This document shows, piece after piece, positions 23,083 through 33,856 of a stretch of DNA of 64,000 nucleotides (the stretch's first letter is position 1; each line of letters opens with the position of its first letter). The position numbers and the translations under genes were made by a program. The stretch covers positions 2,790,001 to 2,854,000 of the forward strand of contig NC_079245.1 of assembly GCF_028009165.1 (NCBI RefSeq), written 5' to 3'. Origin of the DNA: Akanthomyces muscarius. Taxonomy: Eukaryota > Ascomycota > Sordariomycetes > Hypocreales > Cordycipitaceae. The notes below the pieces were generated by a model. The model saw nothing but the letters and a program-made list of their open reading frames with translations. It did no database searches and was not told the origin of the DNA.

Positions 23083-24919
23083 ATGGCGTCCATGTTTGAA
23101 CAGCCGGGGAACGGTACCCTTTTCCTTGGTGGTCAGAAGATTTCCGGCTCCGACATTCGTGACCAAAACGGTACGCCTCGTTGACTCCTCGCCGCCGCAT
23201 CCCACCACAACTGCTAACTCGTCTGCCCACCCTTCCAGTCTTGGCCACGCAAGCCATTGCAAATGTCGTCAAGAGCTCCTTTGGCCCCAGCGGCCTCGAC
23301 AAGATGATGGTCGACGACATCGGTGTAAGTTTTTGCTACCAATTCTGCCTGGCGTAGCTAGCCTGCCCCTCGCCGTTTTACTCACCGCAAACTAGGACGT
23401 CACCGTCACCAACGACGGCGCCACGATTCTCCAGCTCCTCGATGTCGAAGACCCGGCCGGCAAGATTCTCGTCGACCTCGCTCAGCAACAAGATAAAGAA
23501 GTCGGTGACGGCACAACCTCGGTCGTCCTGATCGCCGCCGAGCTGCTCCGTCGCGGCAACGAGCTCATGAAGAACCGCATACATCCCACAACCATCATTA
23601 CCGGCTACCGCCTTGCTCTCCGCGAAGCCATCAAATATCTCCAGGACAATGTCAGCATCAAGGTTGAGAACCTTGGCCGCGAGTCCCTCATCAACATTGC
23701 CAAGACCTCCATGTCTAGCAAGATCATTGGCTCCGACTCCGACTTCTTCGCCGACATGGTTGTTGATGCCATTACCGCCGTCAAGACGACCAACTATAAG
23801 AACGAAGTCAAGTACCCCGTCAAGGCCGTCAACATCCTCAAGGCCCATGGCAAGGGCACCCGCGAGTCCATGCTCGTCAAGGGCTACGCTCTCAACTGCA
23901 CTGTCGCCTCCCAGGCCATGCCCACCTATATCCAAGATGCCAAGATTGCTATCCTGGATATGAACCTGCAAAAGGAGCGCATGAAGCTTGGTGTTCAGAT
24001 CACAGTCGACGACCCCCAACAGCTGGAGCAGATCCGTGCCCGTGAGTCCGGCATGGTTCTCGAGCGTGTTGACCTGATCCTCAAGGCTGGCGCCAACGTT
24101 ATCCTGACCACCAAGGGCATTGACGACCTAGTACTAAAGATGTTTGTTGAGCGAGGCGCCATGGGCGTCCGTCGCTGCAAGAAGGAGGACCTCAGACGTA
24201 TTGCCAAGGCGACCGGCGGCAGCCTATTGAGCACTCTGTCCGACCTCAACGGCGATGAGAAGTTTGATCCCTCGTACCTCGGTCACGCCGATTCCATCTC
24301 GCAGGAGCGCATCTCTGACGACGAGTGCATTATTGTTCGCGGACCCAAGAACCACTCTGCCGCCTCGATCATTCTGCGCGGTCCCAACGACTACACTCTC
24401 GACGAGATGGAGCGTTCCGTCCACGACTCTCTCTGCGCTGTCAAGCGTACTCTGGAGAGTGGTAGCATTGTTCCTGGTGGCGGTGCTGTCGAGACTGCCC
24501 TTCACATTTACCTAGAAGAATTTGCGGGCACAGTCGGTTCGCGCGAGCAGCTTGCCATTGGCGAATTCGCCCAGTCGCTTCTGGTCATCCCCAAGACGCT
24601 GGCCGTCAACGCTGCCAAGGATGCCGCAGAGCTCGTCGCGCAGTTGCGCTCAAGACATGCGCTGTCTCAGCGCATTCAGGAGGGCGAGGCCAACGACGAC
24701 GAGAAGACGCTTGCCCGCAAGAAGGGCTACAGAAATTATGGTCTCGATCTCACGCGCGGCAAGGTTGTGGATGAGATCAAGCTTGGAGTTCTCGAGCCCA
24801 GTATCAGCAAGGTTCGCCAACTGAAGAGTGCCGTCGAGGCATGCATTTCCATCATGCGTATTGATACCCTCATCAAGTTGGACCCCGAGCAGCCTCAGGA
24901 TGATGGCCACGGCCACTAG
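23083..24919 (+). CDS. TCP1: T-complex protein 1 subunit alpha (CCT1)
   Basis: One of eight subunits of the cytosolic chaperonin CCT/TRiC, which folds actin, tubulin and other proteins using ATP. Exons 23083-23170, 23239-23324 and 23396-24919 (introns 23171-23238 and 23325-23395) give 565 aa, the normal length. Chaperonin signatures are present: [29 protein letters not shown], the ATP-binding [18 protein letters not shown], and VPGGGAVE in the C-terminal equatorial domain. The alpha subunit is indicated by the N-terminus ([18 protein letters not shown]) and the [17 protein letters not shown] segment. Two introns within the first 315 bp and one long final exon are typical for this gene in filamentous fungi. 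Confidence 0.95.
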
Positions 24920-25572
24920 GGAAAGAAAAGAACGAAGGAAAAAAAGGAATGAAAAGGAAATGAAAATAAATTCAAGACCCCCGTACATGTATTTAATCAG
25001 AGTAGATGGGTGGGATGATCACAAATACAAAAAGGCACAAGCCCACGAAGCAGAGAGGAGGCTTTTACCTTGTGTATGAGATATAGAAGCAATGAAAGAT
25101 AGGGTGCACCAGGAGAGTGAGCCCCTTCCTTTTTGCAAGCTGGACATTTGACTTCGATTTATCAAGAATCAGCCGCCATCAAACAAACATGCACACCTAG
25201 TCTCTGCAGTCGTTCCCAAAGCGCTAAATCAAGTATTCTTCGCCGTTGTCCTTACGTAGTAGCTCTCACAACCAACGTCGTCGGCCACGCTCGTCGCCGG
25301 ACCTGCCGTTGAACGGGTCGTTGGTGGCCTTGTGTGTGCGGCCTATAAGCAAAGAACGAAAAGAAAAACAAAAAAACTAGAGAAGAAAAACAGTTAAAAA
25401 GAATGAACAGAGTAAAAAAGAGCAAAAAGAGTTAAAAAAGGTACGAGTAACTAATAAGAATAACAAAAACAATAAAGAACAGCGAGGATATTAGAAATAA
25501 TAGAGATAGGGAGTAATAAGATTAATATTAACTATACTGAATAATTATATAAGTTAGTAGGCTAAAGAAAAC
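24920..25572. other. Intergenic region with an A/G-rich low-complexity tract
   Basis: After the CCT1 3' UTR, bases 25345-25560 become very rich in A and G (short aaaag/aagaa words) and then AT-rich. No unit repeats cleanly. The tract ends close to the sugar transporter's stop codon. Confidence 0.55.
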
Positions 25573-27186
25573 CTATTTTTCCACCGCACGCTGCTCTCTG
25601 GTGATATAGCCGGGCGGCACCCATTTCGAGCTATTCCAAGCGTTGAGCTTTTCGCCATACATGAGATCCACGTGCTCCAGACTCAGCATCCGGGACTCAT
25701 ACAAGAAGAAATACACCAGCAGGGCCGCCACCAAGTTGGTGCCCACAAAGACGAAGCCAAAGGCATACCCGATTCCACTGGTTGCAATGGGTGTCAGGAA
25801 GCCGATCATGACTGGTGATATACTTGTGTTAGCCGGTGCAATCATTGACTCGATGGATCTAGATGCTTACAGTTCCCAAGCCAATTTCCCGCGGTGGCCA
25901 GAGCCGCCTGCTTTGCACGTGTGCGAAGGGGGAACGTTTCGCCAATAACGACCCACGCCATCGGTCCCCATGTGGCGGCAAACGAGGCAATAAACATGCA
26001 AGCACACACTATCATAATGATCCCGGTCTGGGGATGTGTTTCTGGTGCGTTCATTGTACCAACAGTAGCAAAGACGAGGAGCCAGCCGGCTTGCCAAAGG
26101 CCACCAAGAAACAGGGGCCAGCGACGCCCGAATCTCTCAACAACGTAGAGGCCAAAAAAGGTCATAGCCACATTGACGGATCCGAGAATAAGTTGCGTGA
26201 GAATAGGGTCTTCAACACCAGTAGATTGGAAGACAGTAGCGCCGTAGTAAAAGAAGAAGTTGATGCCTGACCACTGCTGCAGGAAATGGATGCCAATGCC
26301 GAGTAGTGTTCTGTACAGAACCTTGGGGGTACTTGTTGACACGCAGAAGCACTCCAACCAAGATCCGTTGCCGGCTTAAGTTTCTTTTTCCATGGTCCGT
26401 CTCATCTCTCCGAGATCGTTTTCGATGGTAGCATTTTTGGGATCGTCCTTTTTGCCTCGAAGTCGAGCAAGTGACAGACGCGCACCTTCCCAGTCACCAC
26501 GAGAAGCCAACCAGCGAGGAGATTCCGGCACGCACATGACCCCAATACCGAGAGGCAGAGACAGTAGGATGGCCACCCCGATGACGATCCGCCATGCCCA
26601 GTCCCGCTGCTCAAAGGCTCGGACGCTGTAATTCAATATATTCGCGCTGAGAATGCCAATCGTGATCATGAGTTGATACGAAGCAACAACTGCGCCTCGA
26701 ATTTCACGTGGAGATGACTCTGATTGGAACATGGGGACGCCAACAGACAAACTACCGATGCCCAAGCCAGCGACGAAGCGCCCCATCATCATATGAATCC
26801 AGCTGGACACGGCGGTGATCTGAATAACATCGCCAGCGATAAATACAGCCACACCAAACGACAGGCTTCGACGTCGTCCCCACCAATCTGCAGTGCTGCA
26901 ACGCATTAGCGAGGTCAGTTAGGTCAGGGCAGGTCACAACTCACTACGCGCCAGAAAGTGCACCAATCAAGCAGCCGATGCTCATGAGGGAGACGAGGAG
27001 CGACTTTAAAAGAGGTCTCCAATTATAGCTTCCGTCGGGCTCGGTAGTGGCGAAGCGCTGCTCGAACTCTTCGAACAAGAGCAAACCGGAGATCTGGCCG
27101 GTGTCGTACCCAAAGAGCAAGCCACCGATCGCTGTGGTGGCTCCGAGAAGAAAAGCCTCGCGGCCTACTTCTGCGCCGTTGATCAT
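25573..27186 (-). pseudogene. MFS sugar transporter gene with an in-frame stop codon
   Basis: Exons on the minus strand: 26945-27186, 25871-26895 and 25573-25811 (introns 26896-26944 and 25812-25870). They encode a 12-helix sugar porter of about 500 codons. Family marks are all present: LLFGYDTGQISG, DWWGRRRS, VPESPRWLASRG, VVERFGRRWPLF, and GETFPLRTRAKQAALATAGNW. At 26376-26378 (codon 254, in the loop between helices 6 and 7) the frame reads TAA. The same frame continues as AGNGSWLECF...TPKVLYRTLLG, which homologues have directly after this point. No donor site nearby could splice it out. Both introns are otherwise intact, so the lesion looks recent. Alternatives are a sequencing error or readthrough. 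It sits between two low-complexity tracts. Confidence 0.8.
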
Positions 27187-27339
27187 GATTGCGGATGGAT
27201 AATGAAAAACTGCGTGCGACCAGGGCCACGAAAACAATGTTTTTGCCCTTAGCTGCACGTCAGGGAAGGCGGGACTTGTGACGTGCGTGCGTGGATGAAA
27301 AGGCAGGCGGCAGCAGAGCAACAAGAAAGAGAAGAAAGA

Positions 27340-27515
27340 GAACATTTTTCTTTTTATTATTTTTATTATTTCTCTTGCTACCCTTACTTTCTATTACGAC
27401 TGCTATTTCGTATTATTCCTCTTCTTCTCTATTCCTCTTCTTCTCTATTCCTCTTCTCTTTAATCATTTCTCTTGTTTTTTCTTACATTTCATTCTCTTC
27501 TCTTTCTTTACTTGA
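27340..27515. repeat. Pyrimidine-rich low-complexity tract
   Basis: About 175 bp almost entirely of T and C with ttctctattcctc-like units. It lies just upstream of the sugar transporter start and mirrors in composition the purine-rich tract beyond its stop. Confidence 0.6.
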
Positions 27516-27640
27516 ATGCCTTTAGGATATAGCTTGTATAGGCATCGGCGGTCGGCCGGATAGCTAAGAATTGAGCTAGGAACTAAATCGGGCGATTGAG
27601 GCATCCAGCGATTGAGGCAGCGAGGGAGTCTTCGTTGCTG

Positions 27641-27688
27641 CTCTCGCTGGCACTCTCGCTGGCACTCTCGCTGGCATTCTCGCTGGCT
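27641..27688. repeat. 12-bp tandem repeat, four copies
   Basis: Three exact copies of ctctcgctggca followed by one copy with two changes. The period was checked base by base. Confidence 0.85.
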
Positions 27689-28394
27689 GGCTTGCCGAAA
27701 GGCTTGTTGATAGACTGCTCGCACTCTCACCGGCTGGTTCAATTGCTGGCAGCCTCTGACTTGCTTAATGGCTGGCAGTTGAGCACCTTAATAGGTACTT
27801 GTAGAGACACCTCGTAAATGGTTTCAAGAAATCTACAATAAAAACATATTAATTCTTAGCAGCACCAGGTTTTTAATATATGCCAGAGTAACTTATGCCA
27901 GAAGGCAACACATATCAAGAGAAACCTATTAAAAGTTAGCCACCGATCGACGTCGCTGCTGCCGAGAGAAGAATGGCCGTGCGTCCAAGTTCTGCGAGTG
28001 CCCAGCTGCAGCAATATTGGCTTCAAAGCCACGGTGCTGATGTCGGAGCGAGATGCTCCGTCGCAAGAGTACGGGCCCATCTTGTGACGGAAAGCCGAGT
28101 CTGTTTGACTTTGGCGATCTTGCCGCTCGTAATAAAGCTCCGTCCACGGGCGTCAAGCTGTAAGTGGGCGGTAACGAAAGCCGCAGCCCCAGTAGAAGAT
28201 GACCCTTGGGGTTTCTTACTTGGTACCTACGTCGTTTTAGCTCCTCCCCGGACATAGTGCCGAAATTGTTAGGCCATATTCGGGTCTATACATGTCTTTA
28301 CTTTGACACGGTCATAGGATCGACCGATATGTGCTACCTTTCGGCTGCGAAATGCTCGGCACAGGCCGCTCACGACGAATCAAGTTTCGTCATC

Positions 28395-28471
28395 AATCAC
28401 TCCATTCTCTCAGCTGTTGTACCAATCACTTCATTCTCTCAGGCTTTGAATCAATCACTCCATTCTCTCAG
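28395..28471. repeat. 29-bp tandem repeat, three copies
   Basis: The block aatcactccattctctcag begins at 28395, 28424 (one change) and 28453, so the period is exactly 29 bp. The roughly 10 bp between blocks diverge. Confidence 0.8.
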
Positions 28472-28802
28472 CTTTTGCGCCGGACGAGGCTGCGGTGGCG
28501 TCCACTGTCCGCGTCAGCCTAGCGAAGCAGCGCGCCCGTCGACAGCCCTGCGGGGGCTTCTCGAGCCGTGTTAGCCGTGTCTGGTGACTGTAAACGAAGC
28601 CTACCCAGTCAAATTAGCCATCAGTCATTCGGGGTTCTTTGCCAGTTAAACCATTAATGGCACCTTGCATAATAGTTTCCGCTGCCTGAGGATATATCTA
28701 CTTTGCTTCGTTGCAAGTAGCCAGCGGCTTTCCATCACCAGGGCGTCATCGCGCTGGACTAACATCTAGCGCTGGCTTTCCAGCAGCAAACATACACACA
28801 CC

Positions 28803-30578
28803 ATGGATGCTCTCGCAACCAATATTGCGCGGCTCGCCGACTCTTGTGCCGCCGACATTCGCGCTGCCGTAGTCGCAGAAACAAACGGCGGCCAGAACCT
28901 ACCGCATCTCACGTCGGCATGCAGCGCCCTGGAAGCGCTCCAGCGCAGCGCCGTGCAGCTCCGCGGCAGCCTCGCCGCCGCCACCGTTTCGGAAGCGCTG
29001 AGGATGAGCGTGATGCAGTCGCTGGGCGCATGCCACACCCATGCGGCGTTGCTGTTTAAGCAAGTGGCGCGACTAGACGCAGATAATGCGATAAAAACAA
29101 GGGAAGACTTCTGGACGGTGCTGGGGGCGTTTGTTGGGGCGCACGTGAAGCTCTTTGCATGCTACGCTGATCTTCTGTCACTGCACGTCATGCCACTCTT
29201 CAAGGTCTGTAGGCTGAGTGCTAATGTGTTTAACAGAGCTACGACAGATGGCCAGGATGAGCGTCTCAATGCCGCCGCCAGCCAGGAAGTCGTCCACCAG
29301 GCCGCGCATGCCGTCCGTCTCGCCATCAACGCACCCGACATCTTCGCTGACGAGCCCTCGCACGCAGCTTCTCTTCCCTATTCCGTCAGGGACGTCGAGG
29401 CGCCTCCTCCGTATGAGTCTAACCCAGCACCACCACCAGCCAGCGGCATCCTGCGCCGGGCATCCCACGACAGCGAGGCTGCCGGCAGCAGCAGCGCACG
29501 CAGTCGCGCCTGGGCCAAGATAGCATCCCCCGTCAAAGCCATCCGGGGCCACATGGGCGCCGGCGTCGTCCTCCCCTTTGTCGACGAGCTCTGCGCGGCG
29601 GCTGCGGGCGGCCAGGCCAAGCAGGTCGAGGCTCTCGTGGCGCAGGGCGCATGCGTCGACGGCATCAGCAGCCACAACGACACGGCGCTCGGTCTCGCCG
29701 CCGCGCACAACCACATAGACGTCGCCAGGACCCTGCTACAAGCCGGCGCTCAAGCCACCTTCCACAGCCCGCACCGTATGCCCCCAGTCTTTGTCGCCGC
29801 AGCCGCCGGCCACAGAGACCTGGCGCTTCTCCTCCTTGAGCGCGGAGCGTCGGTAACGGCCAAGGACATGCGCGGCCAGCCGTTCCTCATCCAGCTCGTC
29901 GACGAGGGCGACCACGCGGCGATGCAGTTCCTGCTCCAGCACGGCGCCAACGCCAACGCCAAGGACATCACCGGCCGGACGCCGATTGTGCACGCCGTCG
30001 CGACCAACGACGTGTCCATGGCGACGATTCTGCTCGCGTTTGGCGCGGACCCCAACGCGCGGGACCTCGCCGGCCGGCCGCTCCTCGTGCAGGCCGTCCA
30101 GAACCAGAACGGCGCGCTGGTGCGCTTCCTCCTCGACAGCGGCGCCGACAGCAACAGCCGGGACATGACGGGCGCGTCCGTGCTCGCGGTCGCGTGCCAG
30201 AAGCACGTCAAGACGAGCGAGACGGTGCAGCTGCTGCTGCGGCGCGGCGCACGGCCCGACTCGACGACGGTGACGGGCGTCACGGTGCTGGCGGACGCGC
30301 TGGGGCGGCACAGGGTCGACCTGGCGCGGGTGCTGCTGGAGCACGGCGCGGACGCGGGCGCGACCGAGGTGACGGGCCAGCCGCTGGTGATTACCGTGGT
30401 GAGGAGCAGGAAGGTGGTGCTCGAGGACAAGATGGAGCTGCTGGGGATGATGCTGAAACGGGGCGCGTCGGTGCAGGCGCGGGACTTTGTGACGAGGGAG
30501 ACGGCGGTGGAGGTGGCGCGGAAAGTCGAGTGTAAAAAGGTGGTGAAGCTGCTAGAGTCGTACGAGAATGCAGAGTAG
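28803..30578 (+). CDS. Ankyrin-repeat protein
   Basis: A 591-aa single-exon protein. The N-terminal 200 residues are helical and lack a recognised domain. A Pro/Ser-rich linker (about 198-240) follows, then ankyrin repeats from about residue 260 to the end. Eight or so units can be read, with typical words such as TALGLAAAHNHIDVARTLLQAGA, LALLLLERGASVTAKD, FLLQHGANANAKDITGRTP and LLAFGADPNARDLAGRPL. Ankyrin arrays bind other proteins; no enzymatic or DNA-binding domain is present, so the role is unknown. A possible 32-nt GT..AG segment near 29205 is too short and would break the frame, so I keep one exon. Confidence 0.82.
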   Translation: MDALATNIARLADSCAADIRAAVVAETNGGQNLPHLTSACSALEALQRSAVQLRGSLAAATVSEALRMSVMQSLGACHTHAALLFKQVARLDADNAIKTREDFWTVLGAFVGAHVKLFACYADLLSLHVMPLFKVCRLSANVFNRATTDGQDERLNAAASQEVVHQAAHAVRLAINAPDIFADEPSHAASLPYSVRDVEAPPPYESNPAPPPASGILRRASHDSEAAGSSSARSRAWAKIASPVKAIRGHMGAGVVLPFVDELCAAAAGGQAKQVEALVAQGACVDGISSHNDTALGLAAAHNHIDVARTLLQAGAQATFHSPHRMPPVFVAAAAGHRDLALLLLERGASVTAKDMRGQPFLIQLVDEGDHAAMQFLLQHGANANAKDITGRTPIVHAVATNDVSMATILLAFGADPNARDLAGRPLLVQAVQNQNGALVRFLLDSGADSNSRDMTGASVLAVACQKHVKTSETVQLLLRRGARPDSTTVTGVTVLADALGRHRVDLARVLLEHGADAGATEVTGQPLVITVVRSRKVVLEDKMELLGMMLKRGASVQARDFVTRETAVEVARKVECKKVVKLLESYENAE

Positions 30579-30816
30579 AGGCGGCAGATGTGATTGTGTG
30601 TGTTGTGTGCTCGCGTGTCTCACTGGGAACTAGAACGTTGCAATGTGAGAAGAATGTTCTATAATCTATGAAGCGCTGTGGCAGTGGTTAATCAAAGCTG
30701 CCGAATGCAAAATGTCCCATCCAAGAAGAAACCCTTGACGCCGTGACTGTGACGTGTTGTCACCATGTTTCTATACCCCGTGCATTTATTGTACTGTCAT
30801 CGTCTTCTCATGGCCT

Positions 30817-31613
30817 TCATTTCGGCTGCACAAACTCTTGCAGGAACCAGGCGTGCATTCTCGCGTCCGGCGTCAGCTCGGGGTGGAAGCTCGTGCCCAG
30901 CACGTTGCCCTGGCGCACCGCGATAATGTCGCCCGCATTGTCCTTGACGTTGGCCTCGGAGACGACCGTCTTCGGCTTGGCCTTGTTGACGCGGTCGGGG
31001 AGGGTCGCTACGACGGTGACGCCCGAGGTCTGCTTAGTCGCCGCGGAGAGGACCTCTTCGACGACGGGGGCGCGGATGAAGACGCCGTCAAAGGGCTTGG
31101 TCTTGGCGTCGGGCAGGAAGGGCAGGTCGAGGGGCGCGATGAAGCTCTCAATCTGGCGGCCGAAGTGGTTGCGGTGGACGCGGACGTCGAGGCCGCCGAT
31201 GAGCTCCTGGCCGCCCTTTTTGGTGGCGTTGGCCTGTTCGGAGAGGAGGATGAGGCCGGCGCAGGTGCCCCACGTGGGCTTCTTGAGGACCCTGAACAAA
31301 AAGTTAGCATCTCGCGCCGGGAGGACGAGGATGTCGAGGTGGCGGGAGAGGGCGTCACGTACTTGACAAACTGGCGCAGAGGCTCGAGGAGGCCGGACTG
31401 GGCGGCGACAAAGGAAATGGTGGTGCTCTCGCCGCCGGGGATGATGAGGGCGTCGCAGTGGGCCAGCTCGTCCGGGGTGCGCACCTCGATGGCCTCGATG
31501 GCGGTCGGGAATGCGTCGGCGAGCTGGGCGGCGGCCTTGCGGACGAGGGCGACGTGCTCGGCGAAGCCGCCCTGGAGAGCGAGGACGCCGACGGTGGTGG
31601 TGGTGGGCTGCAT
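30817..31613 (-). CDS. SNO1: Pyridoxal 5'-phosphate synthase glutaminase subunit (PDX2/SNO1)
   Basis: The class I glutamine amidotransferase that hydrolyses glutamine and channels ammonia to PDX1 in the DXP-independent vitamin B6 pathway (cytosol). Exons on the minus strand: 31363-31613 and 30817-31291 (intron 31292-31362), giving 241 aa. Visible motifs: VGVLALQGGFAEHV at the N-terminus, the IIPGGEST loop, the nucleophile Cys in PTWGTCAGLILL, and the catalytic His/Glu in TSFHPEL. Its partner PDX1 lies 2.2 kb away in divergent orientation, so both halves of the enzyme are encoded together. Confidence 0.94.
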
Positions 31614-33856
31614 CGCGAAAGTCAAGGGCGCTGAGCGACAATTTCGAAAAGGAAAAACACAAAAGTGGCAATAAAACAGAAGAAAGCTTGGAGTAGGAGT
31701 CAAATGCGTACACAGACAGTTGATTCTAGTATGCCGTCGACCGCATCGGCTCAAGCCGGGCTTTGGATCATTAATAAAAGTTGCCCCGGCCTTGGAGGGG
31801 TCAAGACCTTTTTTTTTAGTGGAGCTCCGCCTTCGGACACCCTTGTAGCGCCACTGATTAAAGTACTACCAGCGCTGTCGAACCGCTGGCGTGGTACCTT
31901 GCAGGGCGAGCTGTCGCCTGACGGTGGCTTTCTGTGTGATGCAGCCGCACCGTAGCATTGAAATGAAAGAAGCAGAAAAAACACTAAAAAAGGTACTGGC
32001 ATAGCTGACGGCATCATTACTCGACACCGTATTTCTTCGACGGGTTGCAGGTCTCTAGTAGTTTTACTTGACGTGGTCGGTTCTCTGCGCCTGTACGTAA
32101 CGGAATGGTCACTGGTGTGTGCAACGGTGGAGAGAGGGAGAGGCCCCGAATCTGGCTGAGCGGCAGGACGGCTGCTGCTAGGGTTGCTAGCCTTTGGGGT
32201 CTTTACGATGCCCCTCCGCGCGACTCAGTGTGACAAATTATGAGTCGAACGACCAAACGGCGATGCCCGGACTCTCGGAGAGCACACGACCGAGTTGCAG
32301 GTCGACATGGTAGTATGCATACGGAGTGCACACGGCGGAGTGTCGTCAATAGGGCGTACATGCGGTCACTTGAACAACCGCAAACAAGCATGTCCGCTTC
32401 GTGATCATTGTTCGAGTGCTGCTTTTGACTCGTGGATGTACGATGTGGGCTGGTGTTGATGGTGGTGCTGATGGGTTTTAGTGTGCAAGGCTGACTAACT
32501 AACCTAGTGGCTGGGCTGGGCTGGGGGTGTGCTACTGCAATGGTGATGTGTGCAGATGCTGAACGGGCATCTTTGTAGTGGCACGTGTGGTAGTAGTTGT
32601 CGAGAGAGTGTGTAAACTAGATGCTCCCTGCATCGCCGCTGCTGCGGTTCGAGCATCGGCAACGCGCCTATGTAGTAAGACGAGCATGGGAATATGGCAT
32701 TCTGACGGAATCTTGGCAATGAATTAGGGTGCACGACGGGTGCCACGGAACAGGACTCGATCGCAGTCTTTCGGCTCGTGCTTCCTTGTGGGGTGTCCGT
32801 TCCGTACGCCCTCTCGAAAAAAGAACATTCTGAAGCGAGTCCATCCTGACCTGTCATGCAAGACGGGGCTTTGCTTGCTGTCGTCGTATCCAGTCTCTCG
32901 GGGAGATTGCGGTGGCAATGGTAACCATTCGAAGCGATCCGTGAGACCGAGCTGTCGGTATCTCGATTATCGAGTTGTGGAATTCACTGCGAAGGCCAAA
33001 GAAAGAAGTTCCAAAGCAGCGGCGGCGGCGGCCTGCAGGCGGAAATCTTGCCTGCAGCTGCATGCGACCAAAAGAAGCCAGTCCGCTGCGGGCGCTAAGC
33101 CTGAGACCGGACCCTGCAAAGCTAGCTGCAGGTGCTGCTGCTGTGACTAAATTACTTACGTGCGTTGGTTGCGGTACTTGTCCGCTGCCAAGCTGAGGTT
33201 TGTTCATTTTCTTGCCGACGCCGTGTTTGATGCCGTGGACGGTACTACTCGTCAAACTAGTGCTCTCAAGAAATGATATCCCTTTTGTCCTGTTTCACTT
33301 GTTTTGTCGCCTCGGCCACCCAGCGAATCGCGAACCTTGGTGGCCAGATGCTCACTGCAGAGGCCTGTAGTCTGCATCGTGGCGGCCCTGCTACAGAGCC
33401 CACTGTAACTCGGCTCTTCCTCCGCTGTAAACACACATTTGCCCCTCCCCCTCTGCTGCTGCCCCTCATACAGTGGGCTAGCGTAGGCTTAAAAGTAGCG
33501 CCAAGGAGGGGCAGAAGAGGCAAAGGGAAAAAAAAAGTCGCTCTCCTGCTGCCACACAAAATGTCGTCCGCGCCCATCCGCGACTCTCCGATGCTCGCTA
33601 CACTCTTCTTCTCTCTCGTCACTACTCCGTCCGCCGCCATCTTGACTCAGGTCCGACAAAGAGCTCAGCATCCTTATTAGCTCCACGCCGCCGCCCCCAG
33701 ATTTTCTTTTCCAACTCTTTACATTCTTCCCCATCCTGCATCTCATCTCCAATTGAGCTGTAAGCTTGCCTTCTGTCTTCCCCGCGGCCTTGCTGCTTCT
33801 CGCCACCACCACCCTATCCCACTAACATCTACACCACCAGACACACAGCCCTCACA
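31614..33856. promoter_or_regulatory. 2.2-kb divergent region between PDX2 and PDX1
   Basis: The shared upstream region of the two PLP synthase genes. No convincing coding frame is present. A pyrimidine-rich stretch and a 5' leader intron precede PDX1. Specific regulator sites cannot be assigned by eye. Confidence 0.5.
33760..33840 (+). other. Probable 5' UTR intron of PDX1
   Basis: GTAAGC at 33760, a CACTAACAT branch site near 33820 and an ACCAG acceptor ending at 33840 make a canonical 81-nt intron, 16 bp before the PDX1 ATG. Confidence 0.65.

Larger units (their letters stand above)
27187..28802. other. Intergenic region rich in simple and tandem repeats
   Basis: Includes a T/C-rich tract at 27340-27515 and two short tandem repeats listed separately. 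No gene or RNA was recognised. The ankyrin gene promoter lies at its right end. Confidence 0.5.

Noticed and set aside
29205..29236. Possible intron in the ankyrin gene
   Set aside because: The GT..AG segment is only 32 nt and removing it breaks the downstream frame.
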